A program made the position numbers and the translations under genes. From the NCBI GenBank assembly GCA_035995165.1, contig DASYKU010000019.1, positions 1-64,000 on the forward strand: 64,000 nt of DNA, in the 5' to 3' direction. How positions within the stretch are numbered: the first letter of the stretch is position 1; every line of letters starts with the position of its first letter. This DNA comes from Mycobacteriales bacterium (GTDB lineage Bacteria > Actinomycetota > Actinomycetes > Mycobacteriales > CADCTP01). This document shows positions 36,092 to 45,830 of this stretch, in pieces. The notes under the pieces were generated by a model. It was given only the letters and a program-made list of their open reading frames with translations. It did no database searches and was not told the origin of the DNA.

Positions 36092-36454
36092 TCACCGGCG
36101 GGACCGCCGGGCGGTCACCGCCACGTCGGCGAACTCGCGCTCGATCGGAGCCTGCGGCTTGTGCACCGTGACCTCGGCCGCGATCACCCGCTCATCGGCC
36201 ATGCAGAGCTCGGCCAGCCGGGCCGCGAGCGTCTCGATGAGGTTGACCGGCTCGCCCTCGACCACGGTCGCCAACTTCTCGGCCAGCCCGCCGTAGTCGA
36301 CGGTGTCGGCGAGGTCGTCGCTGGCCGCCGCCGGCTTGCTGTCCAGCCAGAGCGTGGCGTCGACGACGAAGTCCTGGCCGTCCCGGCGCTCGTGCTCGAA
36401 GACGCCGTGGTGGCCGCGGACAGTCAGGCCGGTCAGCGTGATCCGGTCAGCCAC
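36092..36454 (-). CDS. folB: Dihydroneopterin aldolase
   Basis: Cleaves dihydroneopterin to 6-hydroxymethyl-dihydropterin. 120 residues from [24 protein letters not shown] carries the substrate-binding glutamate region, DTVDYGGLA and [11 protein letters not shown] follow, and the catalytic lysine is in [11 protein letters not shown]. Overlaps the folP stop by eight bases. Confidence 0.96.
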   Translation of the reverse strand: MADRITLTGLTVRGHHGVFEHERRDGQDFVVDATLWLDSKPAAASDDLADTVDYGGLAEKLATVVEGEPVNLIETLAARLAELCMADERVIAAEVTVHKPQAPIEREFADVAVTARRSRR

Positions 36455-37349
36455 GGGTCCACCCCCGCGGTCGCGGGACCGGCGGGCCGGCCGGGTCCTC
36501 GTCGGCGGCGGGCTGCTCGGCCGCCCGGGACCAGGCCCCGACGACCTTCAGCGCGTCCCGGGTCGGGGGCACCTCGTGCACGCGGACACCCCAGGCGCCC
36601 ATCACCGCGGCCAGCACGCTGGTCGCCACCGTCGCGTTCTCCCGGGCGTCGACCGGGGCCGGGGTGCCGTCCGGGCCGGCCAGCAGCCGGCCGAGGAACG
36701 CCTTGCGGGAGGCGCCGACCAGCACCGGGAACCCGAGCGCGGTCAGCTCGTCCAGCCGGGCCAGCAGGGTCCAGTTGTGCTCGGCGGTCTTGGCGAAGCC
36801 GAGCCCGGGGTCGAGCACGATGTTGTCCGGGTTGACCCCCGCGGCCACGGCCGCGTCGACCTGCCGGGCCAGCTCGGCGCCGACGTCCTTGACCACGTCG
36901 TCGTACCGGGCCAGGGCCTGCATGTCGCGGCTGTGGCCGCGCCAGTGCATGAGGATCCAGGGCACCCCGGCGGCGGCGACGACCTTGGCCATGGCCGGGT
37001 CGGCCAGCCCGCCGCTGACGTCGTTGACGATGCGGGCGCCGGCGTCCAGGGCGGCTTCGGCCACCGCGGCCCGGGAGGTGTCGACGCTGACCGGGACCCC
37101 GCCGGCCGCCAGCGCCCGGATCGCCGGCGCCACCCGGCGGATCTCCTCCTCGGCGTCGACCCGCTCGGCGCCCGGGCGGGTCGACTCGCCACCGACGTCG
37201 ACGAGGTCGGCGCCCGCGGCCGCGAGTGCCAGGCCGTGCGCGACGGCGGCGTCGAGGTCGGCGTACCGGCCGCCGTCGCTGAACGAGTCGGGCGTCACGT
37301 TGAGCACGCCCATCAGCACGCACCGGTCCGGCCGGGGCAGTCCGGTCAT
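36447..37349 (-). CDS. folP: Dihydropteroate synthase
   Basis: Condenses the pterin pyrophosphate with p-aminobenzoate; the target of sulfonamides. 300 residues from ATG 37349, which overlaps the folE stop by ATGA. TIM-barrel motifs: [64 protein letters not shown]. The C-terminal 25 residues ([20 protein letters not shown]) are a disordered extra. The long in-frame N-terminal extension is antisense-type noise over folE and ftsH. Confidence 0.96.
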   Translation of the reverse strand: MTGLPRPDRCVLMGVLNVTPDSFSDGGRYADLDAAVAHGLALAAAGADLVDVGGESTRPGAERVDAEEEIRRVAPAIRALAAGGVPVSVDTSRAAVAEAALDAGARIVNDVSGGLADPAMAKVVAAAGVPWILMHWRGHSRDMQALARYDDVVKDVGAELARQVDAAVAAGVNPDNIVLDPGLGFAKTAEHNWTLLARLDELTALGFPVLVGASRKAFLGRLLAGPDGTPAPVDARENATVATSVLAAVMGAWGVRVHEVPPTRDALKVVGAWSRAAEQPAADEDPAGPPVPRPRGWTRG

Positions 37350-37924
37350 CTGCCCAGGATGAGGCTCATCGCCTCGGCACGGGTGGAGGGCTGGGTCTGG
37401 AACTGGCCGCGGACGGCGGAGGTGACCGTCCGGGCGCCGGGCTTGCGGATGCCGCGCATCGACATGCACAGGTGCTCGGCCTCGATCACCACGATCGCGC
37501 CGCGCGGCTCCAGCCGGCGCATGATCGCGTCCGCGACCTCCGACGTGAGCCGCTCCTGCACCTGCGGGCGCTTGGCGTAGAGGTCGACGACGCGGGCGAG
37601 CTTGCTCAGGCCGGTGATCCGGCCGTCCGCGTTCGGGATGTAGCCGACGTGCGCGACGCCGTGGAACGGGACCAGGTGGTGCTCGCAGGTCGAGTACATG
37701 TCGATGTCCTTGACCAGGACCATCTCTTCGTGGTGCTCGTCGAAGGTGGTCTGCAGGACCTCGGACGGGTCGACGTAGAGGCCCGCGAACTGTTCCGCGT
37801 AGGCCCGGGCGACCCGCTCGGGCGTACGCCGCAGGCCCTCCCGCTCGGGGTCCTCCCCGAGCGCGATCAGCAGGTCCAGAACGGCCGCCTCGACCTTGGC
37901 CATGTCGAACGAGCCGGTGGTCAA
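37346..37924 (-). CDS. folE: GTP cyclohydrolase I
   Basis: Opens GTP to dihydroneopterin triphosphate, first step of folate synthesis. 192 residues if TTG 37924 is used, which overlaps the ftsH stop by four bases like the other couplings here; ATG 37903 (185 residues) is the alternative and leaves a shorter N-terminal helix than homologues have. Zinc ligands are in [14 protein letters not shown] and [28 protein letters not shown] and RPQVQERLT are conserved. Neither start has a clear ribosome site. Confidence 0.95.
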   Translation of the reverse strand: MTTGSFDMAKVEAAVLDLLIALGEDPEREGLRRTPERVARAYAEQFAGLYVDPSEVLQTTFDEHHEEMVLVKDIDMYSTCEHHLVPFHGVAHVGYIPNADGRITGLSKLARVVDLYAKRPQVQERLTSEVADAIMRRLEPRGAIVVIEAEHLCMSMRGIRKPGARTVTSAVRGQFQTQPSTRAEAMSLILGR

Positions 37925-40476
37925 GCGCGCGGTCCCGGTCGGCCGTCCTCCGGGGGCCAGCCGCCCTGCTCGCCGCCCCAGCGCTGGCCGTACTGACCGG
38001 GCTGGCCCGGCTCCTGCTCGCCGTAACCCTGGTTCTGGCCGCCGTAACCCTGGTCGCTCTGACCCTGGCCGCCGCCCTGGCCCTGGTCCTGACCGCCGTA
38101 GCCCTGGCCCCGGTCGCCGTAGCCCTGGCCCCGGTCGCCGTAGCCCTGGTTCTGACCGCCGTAGCCCTGGTTCTGACCGCCGTAGCCCTGGTTCTGACCG
38201 CCGTAGCCCTGGCCCTGGTCGCCGTTGCCCTGACCCTGGTTCTGGTTCTGGCCGCCGTGGGACTGGTCCGGGCCGGAACCGTGATCGCCGCGGGCCTGGC
38301 CGCCGGAGCCGTCCGGGGCGGAGCCGTTGCCCTGCGGGGGGCGCTGGTCCGGGGTGCCGTAGCCGCCGGCGCCGTTGCCGTAGTCCGGTCCGCCGGCATA
38401 TCCCGGCGCGCCGCCGTACCCGGGCTGGTCGTACTGCCCGTAGCCGGTCTGGGCCGGGTGCCCCTCGGGCGTGGTGTGCCCGTTGCTCGATCCGTTGGTC
38501 CCGTACGGCCGGGGGCCCGGCGACGGCATCCCCGGCGCGGTCCCGTTGGCGGGACCGCGGCCCGCACCGACGGCCTGCAGCTCGGACGGCGTCATCACCG
38601 GCGGCTTGTCCGACGGCGCCCGCCGGCCGAAGCCCGCGTACGTGTTGTGGGGCGGCCGCTTGGCCACCGGGGCGAGGATCCGGGCCAGGTCGTCCTTGCT
38701 CAGGGTCTCCTTCTCCATGAGCTCGAGGACCAGGTCGTCCAGGACGTCCCGGTACTCGTTGAGGATCTCCCAGGCCTCGTCGTGCGCCATCTCGATGATC
38801 TGGCGGACCTCGGTGTCGATGTCCGTGGCGACGGTCTCGGAGTAGTCCCGCTGGTGGCCGTAGTCCCGGCCGAGGAACGGCTCGGACTCCTTCTGGCCGT
38901 ACTTCACCGCACCGAGCTTCGAGCTCATGCCGTACTCGGTGATCATCGAGCGGGCCAGCTGGCTGGCCTTGGCGATGTCGTCGCTGGCGCCGGTGGTCGG
39001 CTCGTGGAAGACGAGCTCCTCGGCGGCCCGGCCACCCAGCGCGTACACCAGCTGGTCGATCATCTCGGACCGGATCTGGGTGTAGCGGTCCTCGGTCGGC
39101 AGCACCAGCGTGTGCCCGAGGGACCGGCCGCGCGGCAGGATCGTCACCTTGTGCACCGGGTCGAGGTTGGGCAGCGCCCAGGCTGCCAGTGCGTGGCCAC
39201 CCTCGTGGTACGCGGTGAGCTTCTTCTCCTTCTCGCTCATCGCCCGGGTCTTGCGCTCCGGACCGGCGATGACGCGGTCGATCGCCTCCTCCAGCGACGC
39301 CATCTGGATGACGTTGCCGTTCTGCCGGGCGGTGAGCAGCGCCGCCTCGTTCACCACGTTGGCCAGGTCGGCACCCGTGAAGCCGGGGGTGCGCCGGGCG
39401 ATCACGCCCAGGTCGATGTCCGGGCCGAGCGGCTTGCCCTTCGAATGCACGGCCAGCACGGCCTTGCGGCCCTGCAGGTCCGGCCGGTCCACCGCGATCT
39501 GCCGGTCGAACCGGCCCGGCCGCAGCAGCGCCGGGTCGAGGATGTCGGGCCGGTTGGTGGCCGCGATGAGGATGACGCCGCCCCTGACGTCGAACCCGTC
39601 CATCTCGACCAGCAGCTGGTTGAGGGTCTGCTCGCGCTCGTCGTGGCCGCCGCCCATGCCGGCGCCGCGATGCCGGCCGACGGCGTCGATCTCGTCCACG
39701 AAGATGATCGCCGGCGCGTTGGCCTTGGCCTGCTCGAACAGGTCGCGCACCCGGGAGGCGCCGACACCGACGAACATCTCGACGAAGTCCGAGCCGGAGA
39801 TCGAGTAGAACGGCACCCCGGCCTCGCCCGCGACCGCGCGGGCCAGCAGGGTCTTGCCGGTGCCGGGCGGGCCGTAGAGCAGGACGCCCTTGGGGATCTT
39901 GGCCCCGATGGCCTGGAACTTGGCCGGGTTCTCCAGGAACTCCTTGATCTCCTGGAGCTCCTCGATGGCCTCGTCCGCGCCGGCCACGTCGGCGAACGTC
40001 GTCTTCGGGGTGTCCTTGCTGACCAGCTTGGCCTTGGACTTGCCGAAGTTCATGACCCGGGAGCCGCCGCCCTGCACCGAGTTCATGATGAAGAACAGCA
40101 GGAAGACGACGAGCAGGATCGGGACCAGGCTGATCAGCAGGCTCACGAAGATGTTCTGCGAGTTGATCTTGGTCTCGAACTTCTGCCCCTTCTGCTGGAG
40201 CTGCGTCCCGATGCTCTCGTCCAGCCCGGTCGGGAAGGCCGCGGTGATCTTCTCGTGCCCGTCGACCGGTTGCTTCAGCGTGATGTCCAGGGTCTGCTCG
40301 CGGTCGTTCACCACGACGTCGTCGTAGTTCCCACTCTGGATCTGGGCGAGCGCCACGGATGTCGGGACATTGCTGAACCCGCCGTTGCCTCGGAACAACG
40401 CGGGCACGGCAAGGACGACGATGAGGCCGAGGACTATCCAGAACCACGGCGACTTGAGTATGCGACGACGATCCAT
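37921..40476 (-). CDS. ftsH: FtsH, membrane AAA+ zinc protease, with long low-complexity tail
   Basis: 851 residues from ATG 40476. TM1 ([19 protein letters not shown], near 10-28), an extracytoplasmic domain, TM2 ([22 protein letters not shown], about 110-131), the AAA domain with [12 protein letters not shown] near 202-213, [13 protein letters not shown], second region of homology [20 protein letters not shown], and the protease site HEGGH near 422-426. It degrades unneeded or damaged membrane and soluble proteins. From about residue 620 a 230-residue tail follows that is rich in Gly, Gln, Tyr and Asn, with GYGGQNQ repeats; most FtsH proteins end soon after the protease domain. ftsH leads the folate operon. 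Confidence 0.95.
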   Translation of the reverse strand: MDRRRILKSPWFWIVLGLIVVLAVPALFRGNGGFSNVPTSVALAQIQSGNYDDVVVNDREQTLDITLKQPVDGHEKITAAFPTGLDESIGTQLQQKGQKFETKINSQNIFVSLLISLVPILLVVFLLFFIMNSVQGGGSRVMNFGKSKAKLVSKDTPKTTFADVAGADEAIEELQEIKEFLENPAKFQAIGAKIPKGVLLYGPPGTGKTLLARAVAGEAGVPFYSISGSDFVEMFVGVGASRVRDLFEQAKANAPAIIFVDEIDAVGRHRGAGMGGGHDEREQTLNQLLVEMDGFDVRGGVILIAATNRPDILDPALLRPGRFDRQIAVDRPDLQGRKAVLAVHSKGKPLGPDIDLGVIARRTPGFTGADLANVVNEAALLTARQNGNVIQMASLEEAIDRVIAGPERKTRAMSEKEKKLTAYHEGGHALAAWALPNLDPVHKVTILPRGRSLGHTLVLPTEDRYTQIRSEMIDQLVYALGGRAAEELVFHEPTTGASDDIAKASQLARSMITEYGMSSKLGAVKYGQKESEPFLGRDYGHQRDYSETVATDIDTEVRQIIEMAHDEAWEILNEYRDVLDDLVLELMEKETLSKDDLARILAPVAKRPPHNTYAGFGRRAPSDKPPVMTPSELQAVGAGRGPANGTAPGMPSPGPRPYGTNGSSNGHTTPEGHPAQTGYGQYDQPGYGGAPGYAGGPDYGNGAGGYGTPDQRPPQGNGSAPDGSGGQARGDHGSGPDQSHGGQNQNQGQGNGDQGQGYGGQNQGYGGQNQGYGGQNQGYGDRGQGYGDRGQGYGGQDQGQGGGQGQSDQGYGGQNQGYGEQEPGQPGQYGQRWGGEQGGWPPEDGRPGPRA
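38021..38217 (+). repeat. 21-bp repeats coding the GYGGQNQ tail of FtsH
   Basis: Units of 21 bases (plus strand CCCTGGTTCTGACCGCCGTAG and near variants) give GYGGQNQ four times and GYGDRGQ twice, with longer spacers. All keep the frame of ftsH. Confidence 0.85.
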
Positions 40477-40686
40477 ACGCTCAGCGGAGGCGCCGTGCCC
40501 GGCGGACTCCGTCCCTCCCGCTCCAGCTGGTGGGCGCCCCCGGCGCGCACGGCGATCAGTCCCTGACAGGAAAGGTACACCGGGCCCGCTGACGACGCGG
40601 ACCACCACCGGTCGGTGGCCCTCGCCCGGCGCAACGGACGAGACGTCCGCTGCGTTCCGCCGTTCGCAAGTGGCGCGGTCAGTCGT
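40477..40686 (-). other. ftsH upstream region, no gene
   Basis: 210 bases between ftsH and hpt. On the minus strand TACCTT (about 40574-40579) could be a -10 about 100 bases before the ftsH ATG, without a good -35. I see no small gene and no hairpin that would end hpt transcription, so read-through from hpt is possible. Confidence 0.3.
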
Positions 40687-41259
40687 TCAGCGGGTGTAGA
40701 CCTCCGGCTTGAGCCGGGCGATGTACGGGAGGTCCCGGTAGCGCTCGGCGTAGTCGAGACCGAACCCGACCACGAACTCGTTCGGGATGTCGAAGCCCAG
40801 GTAGCGCACCGGCACCTTGATCTTCACCGCGTCCGGCTTGCGCAGCAGCGCCATCACCTCCAGCGAGGCGGGCTGCCGGGACTCCAGGTTGCGCAGCAGC
40901 CAGGACAGCGTGAGCCCGGAGTCGACGATGTCCTCGACCACCAGCACGTGCCGGCCGGAGATGTCGCGGTCCAGGTCCTTGAGGATCCGCACGATCCCGG
41001 ACGAGCTCGTCGACGACCCGTACGAGGAGATCGCCATGTACTCCATCGTCACCGGCCGGCTCAGCGCCCGGGCGAAGTCGGCCATCACGATGGCCGCGCC
41101 CTTGAGCACCCCGACCAGCACCGGCTCCCGGTCGGCGTAGTCCGCCGAGACCTCGTCGGCCACCTGCTGGATCCGGGCGGCGAGCTGCTCCTCGGTGAGC
41201 AGGACCTCGTCGATGTCGCCGTCGTAGGTGTGCACCGCTCCCCGTCCTGACCCCGTCAC
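40687..41259 (-). CDS. hpt: Hypoxanthine phosphoribosyltransferase
   Basis: Purine salvage: makes IMP or GMP from hypoxanthine or guanine and PRPP. 190 residues from GTG. The PRPP loop is [18 protein letters not shown] near 110-127; [20 protein letters not shown] and [13 protein letters not shown] are the other family parts. The start directly abuts the tilS stop, with no gap. The tilS-hpt-ftsH order is widely conserved in Gram-positive bacteria. Confidence 0.97.
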   Translation of the reverse strand: MTGSGRGAVHTYDGDIDEVLLTEEQLAARIQQVADEVSADYADREPVLVGVLKGAAIVMADFARALSRPVTMEYMAISSYGSSTSSSGIVRILKDLDRDISGRHVLVVEDIVDSGLTLSWLLRNLESRQPASLEVMALLRKPDAVKIKVPVRYLGFDIPNEFVVGFGLDYAERYRDLPYIARLKPEVYTR

Positions 41260-42294
41260 TCAGCTCGACCGGTCGAGTCGCAGCATGCCAGACGACCGGG
41301 ACACCACCCGCCCGGAGGGGAGCGAGACCGGTCCCTGCCCGTGCCAGTCGGTCACCAGCGCGTCCAGCGCCCGCAGCTGCACCGCGGTCAGCGGTCCCCC
41401 GGCCCACGCCCGCAGCACCCGCGTCCGCACCGCGCGGGGATGTCGCGCGAGCGCATCCGGGTCCAGGACCGGGCCGTCCGGGGTCAGCGCGGCGGCCAGG
41501 GCGTCGAGCGCGTCGAGGTCGTCGCGGAGCAGGCCGGCGGTGCGGGCCAGCGCCTCGGCCGTGCCGCCCTGCAGGATGTCCTCCAGCAGCGGCAGCACCT
41601 CGGTCCGGAGCCGGACCCGGGTGAAGCGGGGGTCGGCGTTGTGCGGGTCGTCCCGGTACGCCAGCCGCTCGGCCACGCAGGCCTCCCGGGTGGCCGCCCG
41701 CCGGACCCCCAGCAGCGGCCGGACCCAGCGCCCGTCCACCGGCCGCATCCCCGCGATCGACCGCGGCCCCGACCCGCGCCCCAACCCCAGCAACACCGTC
41801 TCGGCCTGGTCGTCCAGCGTGTGCCCCAGCACCACCACCCACCCCGGGTACGGCACCCCGGCCGGCGCGGGTCCCGCGCCCACGCCGGCACCGGCGGACC
41901 GGGCCGTCCCGGGGGCCGGGGTGACGGCCCCGGCGGCGGCCCCGGCCGCATCAGCGAGGGCCGCGTAGCGGGCGGTGCGGGCGGCGGCCTCGGGGCCGCC
42001 ATCGATGCCGACCGTGACCCGGCGGACCAGCACGGGGTCGAGACCCAGGGCCCGGCCGAGCGACGCCGTCTCGGCCGCCCAGTCCGCCGACCCGTCCTGC
42101 AGCCCGTGGTCGACGGTGACGAGCCCGGCGGGGATCCCGAGCCGCGGCGCCTCGAACGCGGTCGCCGCCGCCAGCGCGACCGAGTCCGGCCCCCCGCTGC
42201 ACGCGACCAGCACGCCGGCCGGCCGGAGCTCGGTCAGCGCCCGCCGGACCGCGACCCGGACGGCCGCGACCGCCGGCGCCAATCCCTCCCGCAC
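41260..42294 (-). CDS. tilS: tRNA(Ile)-lysidine synthetase
   Basis: Converts the C34 of the AUA-reading tRNA-Ile to lysidine, which changes its codon and amino-acid identity. 344 residues. The PP-loop SGGPDSVALAAA is near 33-44, VTVDHGLQDGS follows, and HTLDDQAETVLLGLGRGSG and RPLLGV complete the core. A low-complexity insertion rich in Ala, Gly and Pro, about 35 residues near 118-152 (TARSAGAGVGAGPAPAGVPY), separates two core strands and is unusual. It is in a unit with hpt. Confidence 0.94.
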   Translation of the reverse strand: MREGLAPAVAAVRVAVRRALTELRPAGVLVACSGGPDSVALAAATAFEAPRLGIPAGLVTVDHGLQDGSADWAAETASLGRALGLDPVLVRRVTVGIDGGPEAAARTARYAALADAAGAAAGAVTPAPGTARSAGAGVGAGPAPAGVPYPGWVVVLGHTLDDQAETVLLGLGRGSGPRSIAGMRPVDGRWVRPLLGVRRAATREACVAERLAYRDDPHNADPRFTRVRLRTEVLPLLEDILQGGTAEALARTAGLLRDDLDALDALAAALTPDGPVLDPDALARHPRAVRTRVLRAWAGGPLTAVQLRALDALVTDWHGQGPVSLPSGRVVSRSSGMLRLDRSS

Positions 42295-42313
42295 CGCCCG
42301 GACGGTAGACCGC

Positions 42314-43393
42314 TCAGGCGGAGGCGGCGGGGCGGAACCCGTGTACGCGCTGGACCCAGTCCAGCGGCGTCGCCAGCTCCGACTTGAGCGGCAGCGTCTC
42401 GGCCGACGTCCAGATCTGGTTGAAGCCCTCGATGCCGACCGCGTCCACGACCGCGCCGACGAACCGGCTGCCGTCCGCGTACTGCCGCATCTTGACGTCG
42501 AGGCCGAGCAGCCGGCGCAGCAGCTTGTCCATCGGGCCGGCGCCCTTGCGACGCTGCCCGAACCGCTCCCGGATCACGCCGATCGAGGGGACCACATCCG
42601 GGCCGACCGCGTTCATGACGTATTCCGCGTGGCCCTCGACCAGCGACATGAACGCCGTCAGCCGGTCGAGGATCTCCCGCTGGGCCGGGCTCTGCACCAG
42701 CCCGAGCAGGCCCTGCGAGTCCCCGCCGCCGCGCAGCGCCTGTCCGAGCTGGGAAGTCAGCGCGGACAGCCGCTCCCGCAGCGCGTCCGGGTCAAGGTCG
42801 GTCGCCTCCACCAGCGCGTCGATCTCGCCGGTGAGGTGCCCGCGCAGCCAGGGCACCGCGGTGAACTGCAGCCGGTGGGTGACCTCGTGCAGCGCGACCC
42901 AGAGCCGGAAATCGACCGGCGAGACGCCCAGCGTCCGCTCGGCCTCGACCACGTTGGGCGCGACGAGCAGCAGCTGGCCGCCCGGGTCGGCGAAGAACTC
43001 GAACTGCCCGAGCACCTTGCTGGACATGAACGCCAGCACGCCGCCGGCCTGCAGCCCGGTCGCCTTCGGCCCGACGGTCTGCTCGAACTTGCCGGCCGGC
43101 TTCGGGCGCCGCTCCTCCAGCGTCTGCACCAGCGGGGTGAGCAGCCGGGACATGCCCTCGGCGTTGACCTTGACCCAGCCGGGCCGGTCGACGACGCGGG
43201 TCGGCGGGACCGGACCCTCCGCGTGCAGCCCGGTGATCCGCTCCACGTGCGCGGCCGCGACCTCAACCTGGTCCCGCAGCGAGCGGACCGCGGCGTCCGC
43301 CTCCGAGCGGGACACCTCCGGCCCGGGCGAGATCAGCCGGCTCGCGGTGGAGACGGCGAGATCCCAGTCGACCATTCCGGGCTGGCTGCTCAT
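42314..43393 (-). CDS. Zinc-dependent metalloprotease-like protein (DUF2342, Rv3626c family)
   Basis: 359 residues. The zincin motif is HEVTHRLQF (near 168-176), and the third ligand is probably the Glu in VEGHAEYVM, the pattern of the zincin_2/DUF2342 family. No signal peptide, so a cytoplasmic protein. The family is fixed between tilS and dacB in actinobacteria, as Rv3626c is; substrates are unknown and some members have been linked by name to coenzyme F420. The gene is 19 bases upstream of tilS. Confidence 0.93.
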   Translation of the reverse strand: MSSQPGMVDWDLAVSTASRLISPGPEVSRSEADAAVRSLRDQVEVAAAHVERITGLHAEGPVPPTRVVDRPGWVKVNAEGMSRLLTPLVQTLEERRPKPAGKFEQTVGPKATGLQAGGVLAFMSSKVLGQFEFFADPGGQLLLVAPNVVEAERTLGVSPVDFRLWVALHEVTHRLQFTAVPWLRGHLTGEIDALVEATDLDPDALRERLSALTSQLGQALRGGGDSQGLLGLVQSPAQREILDRLTAFMSLVEGHAEYVMNAVGPDVVPSIGVIRERFGQRRKGAGPMDKLLRRLLGLDVKMRQYADGSRFVGAVVDAVGIEGFNQIWTSAETLPLKSELATPLDWVQRVHGFRPAASA

Positions 43394-43438
43394 GCCGCAA
43401 CGGTACGCCGGGGCTCAGACACCGCCAGTCACCCAGGC

Positions 43439-44824
43439 CTACCTGCAGCCACAGCCCGCGAGGGCGGCGGCGACCACGTCGAGGGCGGCCTCGGCCGGCA
43501 GCGTGCCACCGACCGGGACGCGGTCGGCGACCACGGCGAACACCAGCAGCCGCCCGTCGGCGCCCCGAACCAGCCCGGCCAGCGAGCTGACCCCGTCCAG
43601 CGTGCCGGTCTTGGCCCGGACCTCGCCGGCGGCCAGCGCGGCCGCGCCGGTGCGGTAGCGGTCGTCCAGCGTGCCGAGGTAGCCGGAGATCGGCAGGCCC
43701 GGCACCAGCGCGTGCAGCCGCGGGTCGCTGCTGCCGGTGGCGACCCGGAGCACGCCGGCCAGCAGCGCGGGCGTGACCTTGTCCTGGGCGGACAGGCCGC
43801 TGCCGTCGAGCAGGTGGTCGCCGCCGGCCGGGAGCCGCAGCCGGCTCAGGACCGTACGGGTCGCGTCGGCGGCGCCCTGGAAGCTGGCCGGCGTCCCCTC
43901 GGCGATCGCGATCTGCCGGGACAGCACCTCGGCCAGCACGTTGTCCGAGTCCAGCAGCATCCGCTCGACCAGCCGCGGGACCGGCGGCGACTCGACCTCG
44001 GCCAGGGTGGCGGCGCCGGGCGGCGCGGTGCCACGGACGACCGCCGCCGTGGGCGCCCCGAGCGCGGCCGCCAGCGCCTGCCCGGCCTCCAGGTCCGGGG
44101 TGGTCGAGCGGGCCCGCAACCCGTCCTGCCGGCCGGCGTCGACCATCGTCGCGCTGACCGGCGTGATGTAGCCGCCGGTGACGTCGCGCGGGTCCCAGGT
44201 CGGTGCCATCCCGGGCCCGGCGAACAGCGAGGAGTCCACGACCACCCGGGTCACCGCCCGGACCCCGGCCTTGCGGGCGGCCGCGGCCAGCGTGCTGACC
44301 CGGGCCGCGCCCGCGTAGTCCGGGGCCTTCCCGGGCGGGGCGGCCGACAGGGTCGGGTCGCCGCCGCCGACCAGCACGACCTCGCCCGGACGGGCGCCGG
44401 CCACCACCCTCGTGCTCAGCCGCTGGTCCGGCCGGGTCACCGACAGCAGCGCGACCGAGGTGAGCAGCTTCGCGGTCGAGGCCGGGGTGACGTACGTCGT
44501 GGAGCCGCGGTCGTAGAGGACCTCGCCGGTGTCCGCGTCCAGCACCGTGGCCGAGACCCGGCCGCCGAGGCGGTCGTCGGACAGCGGCGTGATCAGCGCC
44601 TTACCCACGCCGGACGCGGTCTGCGGGGTGCCGTCGGCGGGCGCGGCCAGCACCGGCGGCGGGGTGACCAGCGGGCTCGGGGTCGGGCTCGCGGAGGCGG
44701 CCGGTGCCGCCACCGCCGGGGGGTCGCCGCGGCCGGCCAGGTAGAGCCCGCCGCCGACCCCGGCCGCGCCGACCACGAGCGCGCTGGCGCCGGCGATCGT
44801 GGCCCGAGTCCGTGTCCACCGCAC
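43439..44824 (-). CDS. dacB: D-alanyl-D-alanine carboxypeptidase/endopeptidase (PBP4 family)
   Basis: 461 residues. N-terminal membrane anchor or signal (ATIAGASALVVGAAGVGGGLYLAGRG), Pro/Thr-rich linker, then a penicillin-binding domain: SxxK is PASTAKLLTS near 115-124, SDN is LLDSDNVLAEVLSRQ, KTG is VRAKTGTLDGVSSLAGLV. It trims peptide stems of the cell wall outside the membrane. The C-terminal CGCR is odd. Divergent from ppa, with which it shares an 89-base intergenic region. Confidence 0.95.
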   Translation of the reverse strand: MRWTRTRATIAGASALVVGAAGVGGGLYLAGRGDPPAVAAPAASASPTPSPLVTPPPVLAAPADGTPQTASGVGKALITPLSDDRLGGRVSATVLDADTGEVLYDRGSTTYVTPASTAKLLTSVALLSVTRPDQRLSTRVVAGARPGEVVLVGGGDPTLSAAPPGKAPDYAGAARVSTLAAAARKAGVRAVTRVVVDSSLFAGPGMAPTWDPRDVTGGYITPVSATMVDAGRQDGLRARSTTPDLEAGQALAAALGAPTAAVVRGTAPPGAATLAEVESPPVPRLVERMLLDSDNVLAEVLSRQIAIAEGTPASFQGAADATRTVLSRLRLPAGGDHLLDGSGLSAQDKVTPALLAGVLRVATGSSDPRLHALVPGLPISGYLGTLDDRYRTGAAALAAGEVRAKTGTLDGVSSLAGLVRGADGRLLVFAVVADRVPVGGTLPAEAALDVVAAALAGCGCR

Positions 44825-44854
44825 GTTCGAGAGCCTAGGGGCCGCTCGGAGAGG

Positions 44855-44882
44855 TTCGCCGGGGGCCGCCGCACCCTAGACT
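44855..44882 (+). promoter_or_regulatory. Possible ppa promoter
   Basis: TTCGCC (44855-44860), 16 bases and TAGACT (44877-44882) precede ppa and predict a start near 44889, 25 bases before the GTG. The -35 is weak. Confidence 0.35.
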
Positions 44883-44913
44883 TTCGGCCAACCGTTCTTG
44901 GGAGGGGCGAGCA

Positions 44914-45429
44914 GTGGACTTCGACGTCTTTGTCGAGATCCCCAAGGGGGAGCGGAACAAGTACGAGTTCGACCACACCATCGGACGGATCCGGCTGGAC
45001 CGGACGCTGTTCACGGCGACTCAGTACCCGGCCGACTACGGCTTCATCGAGGGCACCCTCGGCGACGACGGGGACCCGCTGGACGCGATGGTGCTGCTGC
45101 AGGTGCCGACGTTCCCGGGCTGCCTGATCCGGTGCCGGGCCATCGGGATGTACCGGATGCGGGACGAGATGGGCGGCGACGACAAGGTGCTCTGCGTGCC
45201 GGCCGCCGACCCGCGGATGGAGCACCTGCGCGACATCCACCACCTGCCCGAGTTCGAGCGGCTGGAGATCCAGCACTTCTTCAACGTCTACAAGGAGCTC
45301 GAGCCGGGCAAGTCGGTCGAGGGCGCGACCTGGGCCAACCGGACCGAGGCGGAGGCCGAGATCGTCGTCTCCCGCAAGCGCCTGGCCGACAACGACGAGG
45401 AGATCGCCTCCGGCTCCCCCGACCACTGA
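44914..45429 (+). CDS. ppa: Inorganic pyrophosphatase, family I
   Basis: Hydrolyses pyrophosphate and pulls biosynthetic reactions forward. 171 residues from GTG with GGGAGGGG before it. The signature [10 protein letters not shown] with metal-binding aspartates is near 54-63; [14 protein letters not shown] and [17 protein letters not shown] are conserved, and [15 protein letters not shown] lies near the C-terminus. Same flank as in the mycobacterial dacB-ppa pair. Confidence 0.97.
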   Translation: MDFDVFVEIPKGERNKYEFDHTIGRIRLDRTLFTATQYPADYGFIEGTLGDDGDPLDAMVLLQVPTFPGCLIRCRAIGMYRMRDEMGGDDKVLCVPAADPRMEHLRDIHHLPEFERLEIQHFFNVYKELEPGKSVEGATWANRTEAEAEIVVSRKRLADNDEEIASGSPDH

Positions 45430-45543
45430 TCCCCGGGCCCATCGGCCGTCCCGGCCGATTCCCGGTCCCGGCCCGAGGAGCGGCCCCGGCCGTACCGCGG
45501 GAGCGTCGATGTCCCGGGCCGGCCGCCAGGCGGGCTGGGACGG
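45430..45543. other. Gap after ppa, no gene
   Basis: 114 bases of very GC-rich sequence (GGCCGTCCCGGCC-type runs) between the ppa stop and the hairpin. No codon bias in any frame. Confidence 0.3.
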
Positions 45544-45579
45544 CAACGGGCCCGGCCACGGAGGTGGCGGGGCCCGTTG
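45544..45579. terminator. Bidirectional hairpin terminator between ppa and the Pro-rich ORF
   Basis: CAACGGGCCC (45544-45553) pairs perfectly with 45570-45579, and GGCCAC/GTGGC continues the stem to a GGAG loop. It lies 14 bases past the micro-ORF stop on the minus strand and 114 bases past ppa, closer to the micro-ORF. Confidence 0.75.
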
Positions 45580-45593
45580 GCTCAGCAGGGGCC

Positions 45594-45779
45594 TCAGAAG
45601 TTGATGTCGGGACCCGGGTTCGGCATCGGTCCGGGGCTCGGTGCCGGCGGCATCGGGTCCGGCATGGGCGGGCTCGGGTCCGGCGCGGGCGTCGGCGGCA
45701 TCGGGTCGGGCGCCGGTCCCGGCGGGGTCGGGTCCGGGGCCGGGGCGGGCGGTTCCGGGTCGATCGGCGGCATGGACAT
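45594..45779 (-). CDS. Small proline-rich protein of unknown function
   Basis: 61 residues, of which about half are proline. The whole chain is a run of DPxPP and PAPDP units (for example APAPDPTPPGPAPDP) ending NPGPDINF, with Met at regular places. No signal peptide or membrane helix. Third codon bases are almost all G or C, and a strong hairpin terminator follows its stop at 14 bases, as for real genes in this window. No recognisable ribosome site before the ATG. The frame could be a by-product of the repeat on the other strand (Gly/Ser-rich), so the call is moderate. Confidence 0.5.
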   Translation of the reverse strand: MSMPPIDPEPPAPAPDPTPPGPAPDPMPPTPAPDPSPPMPDPMPPAPSPGPMPNPGPDINF

Positions 45780-45830
45780 GATCAGGTGTTACCCCGAAAT
45801 CGCCTGGACGCACCGGCTTACGGTCGAAGC

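Noticed and set aside
38021-38217. CRISPR-like repeat array
   Set aside because: The 21-bp units are adjacent without unique spacers and code in frame for the FtsH tail.
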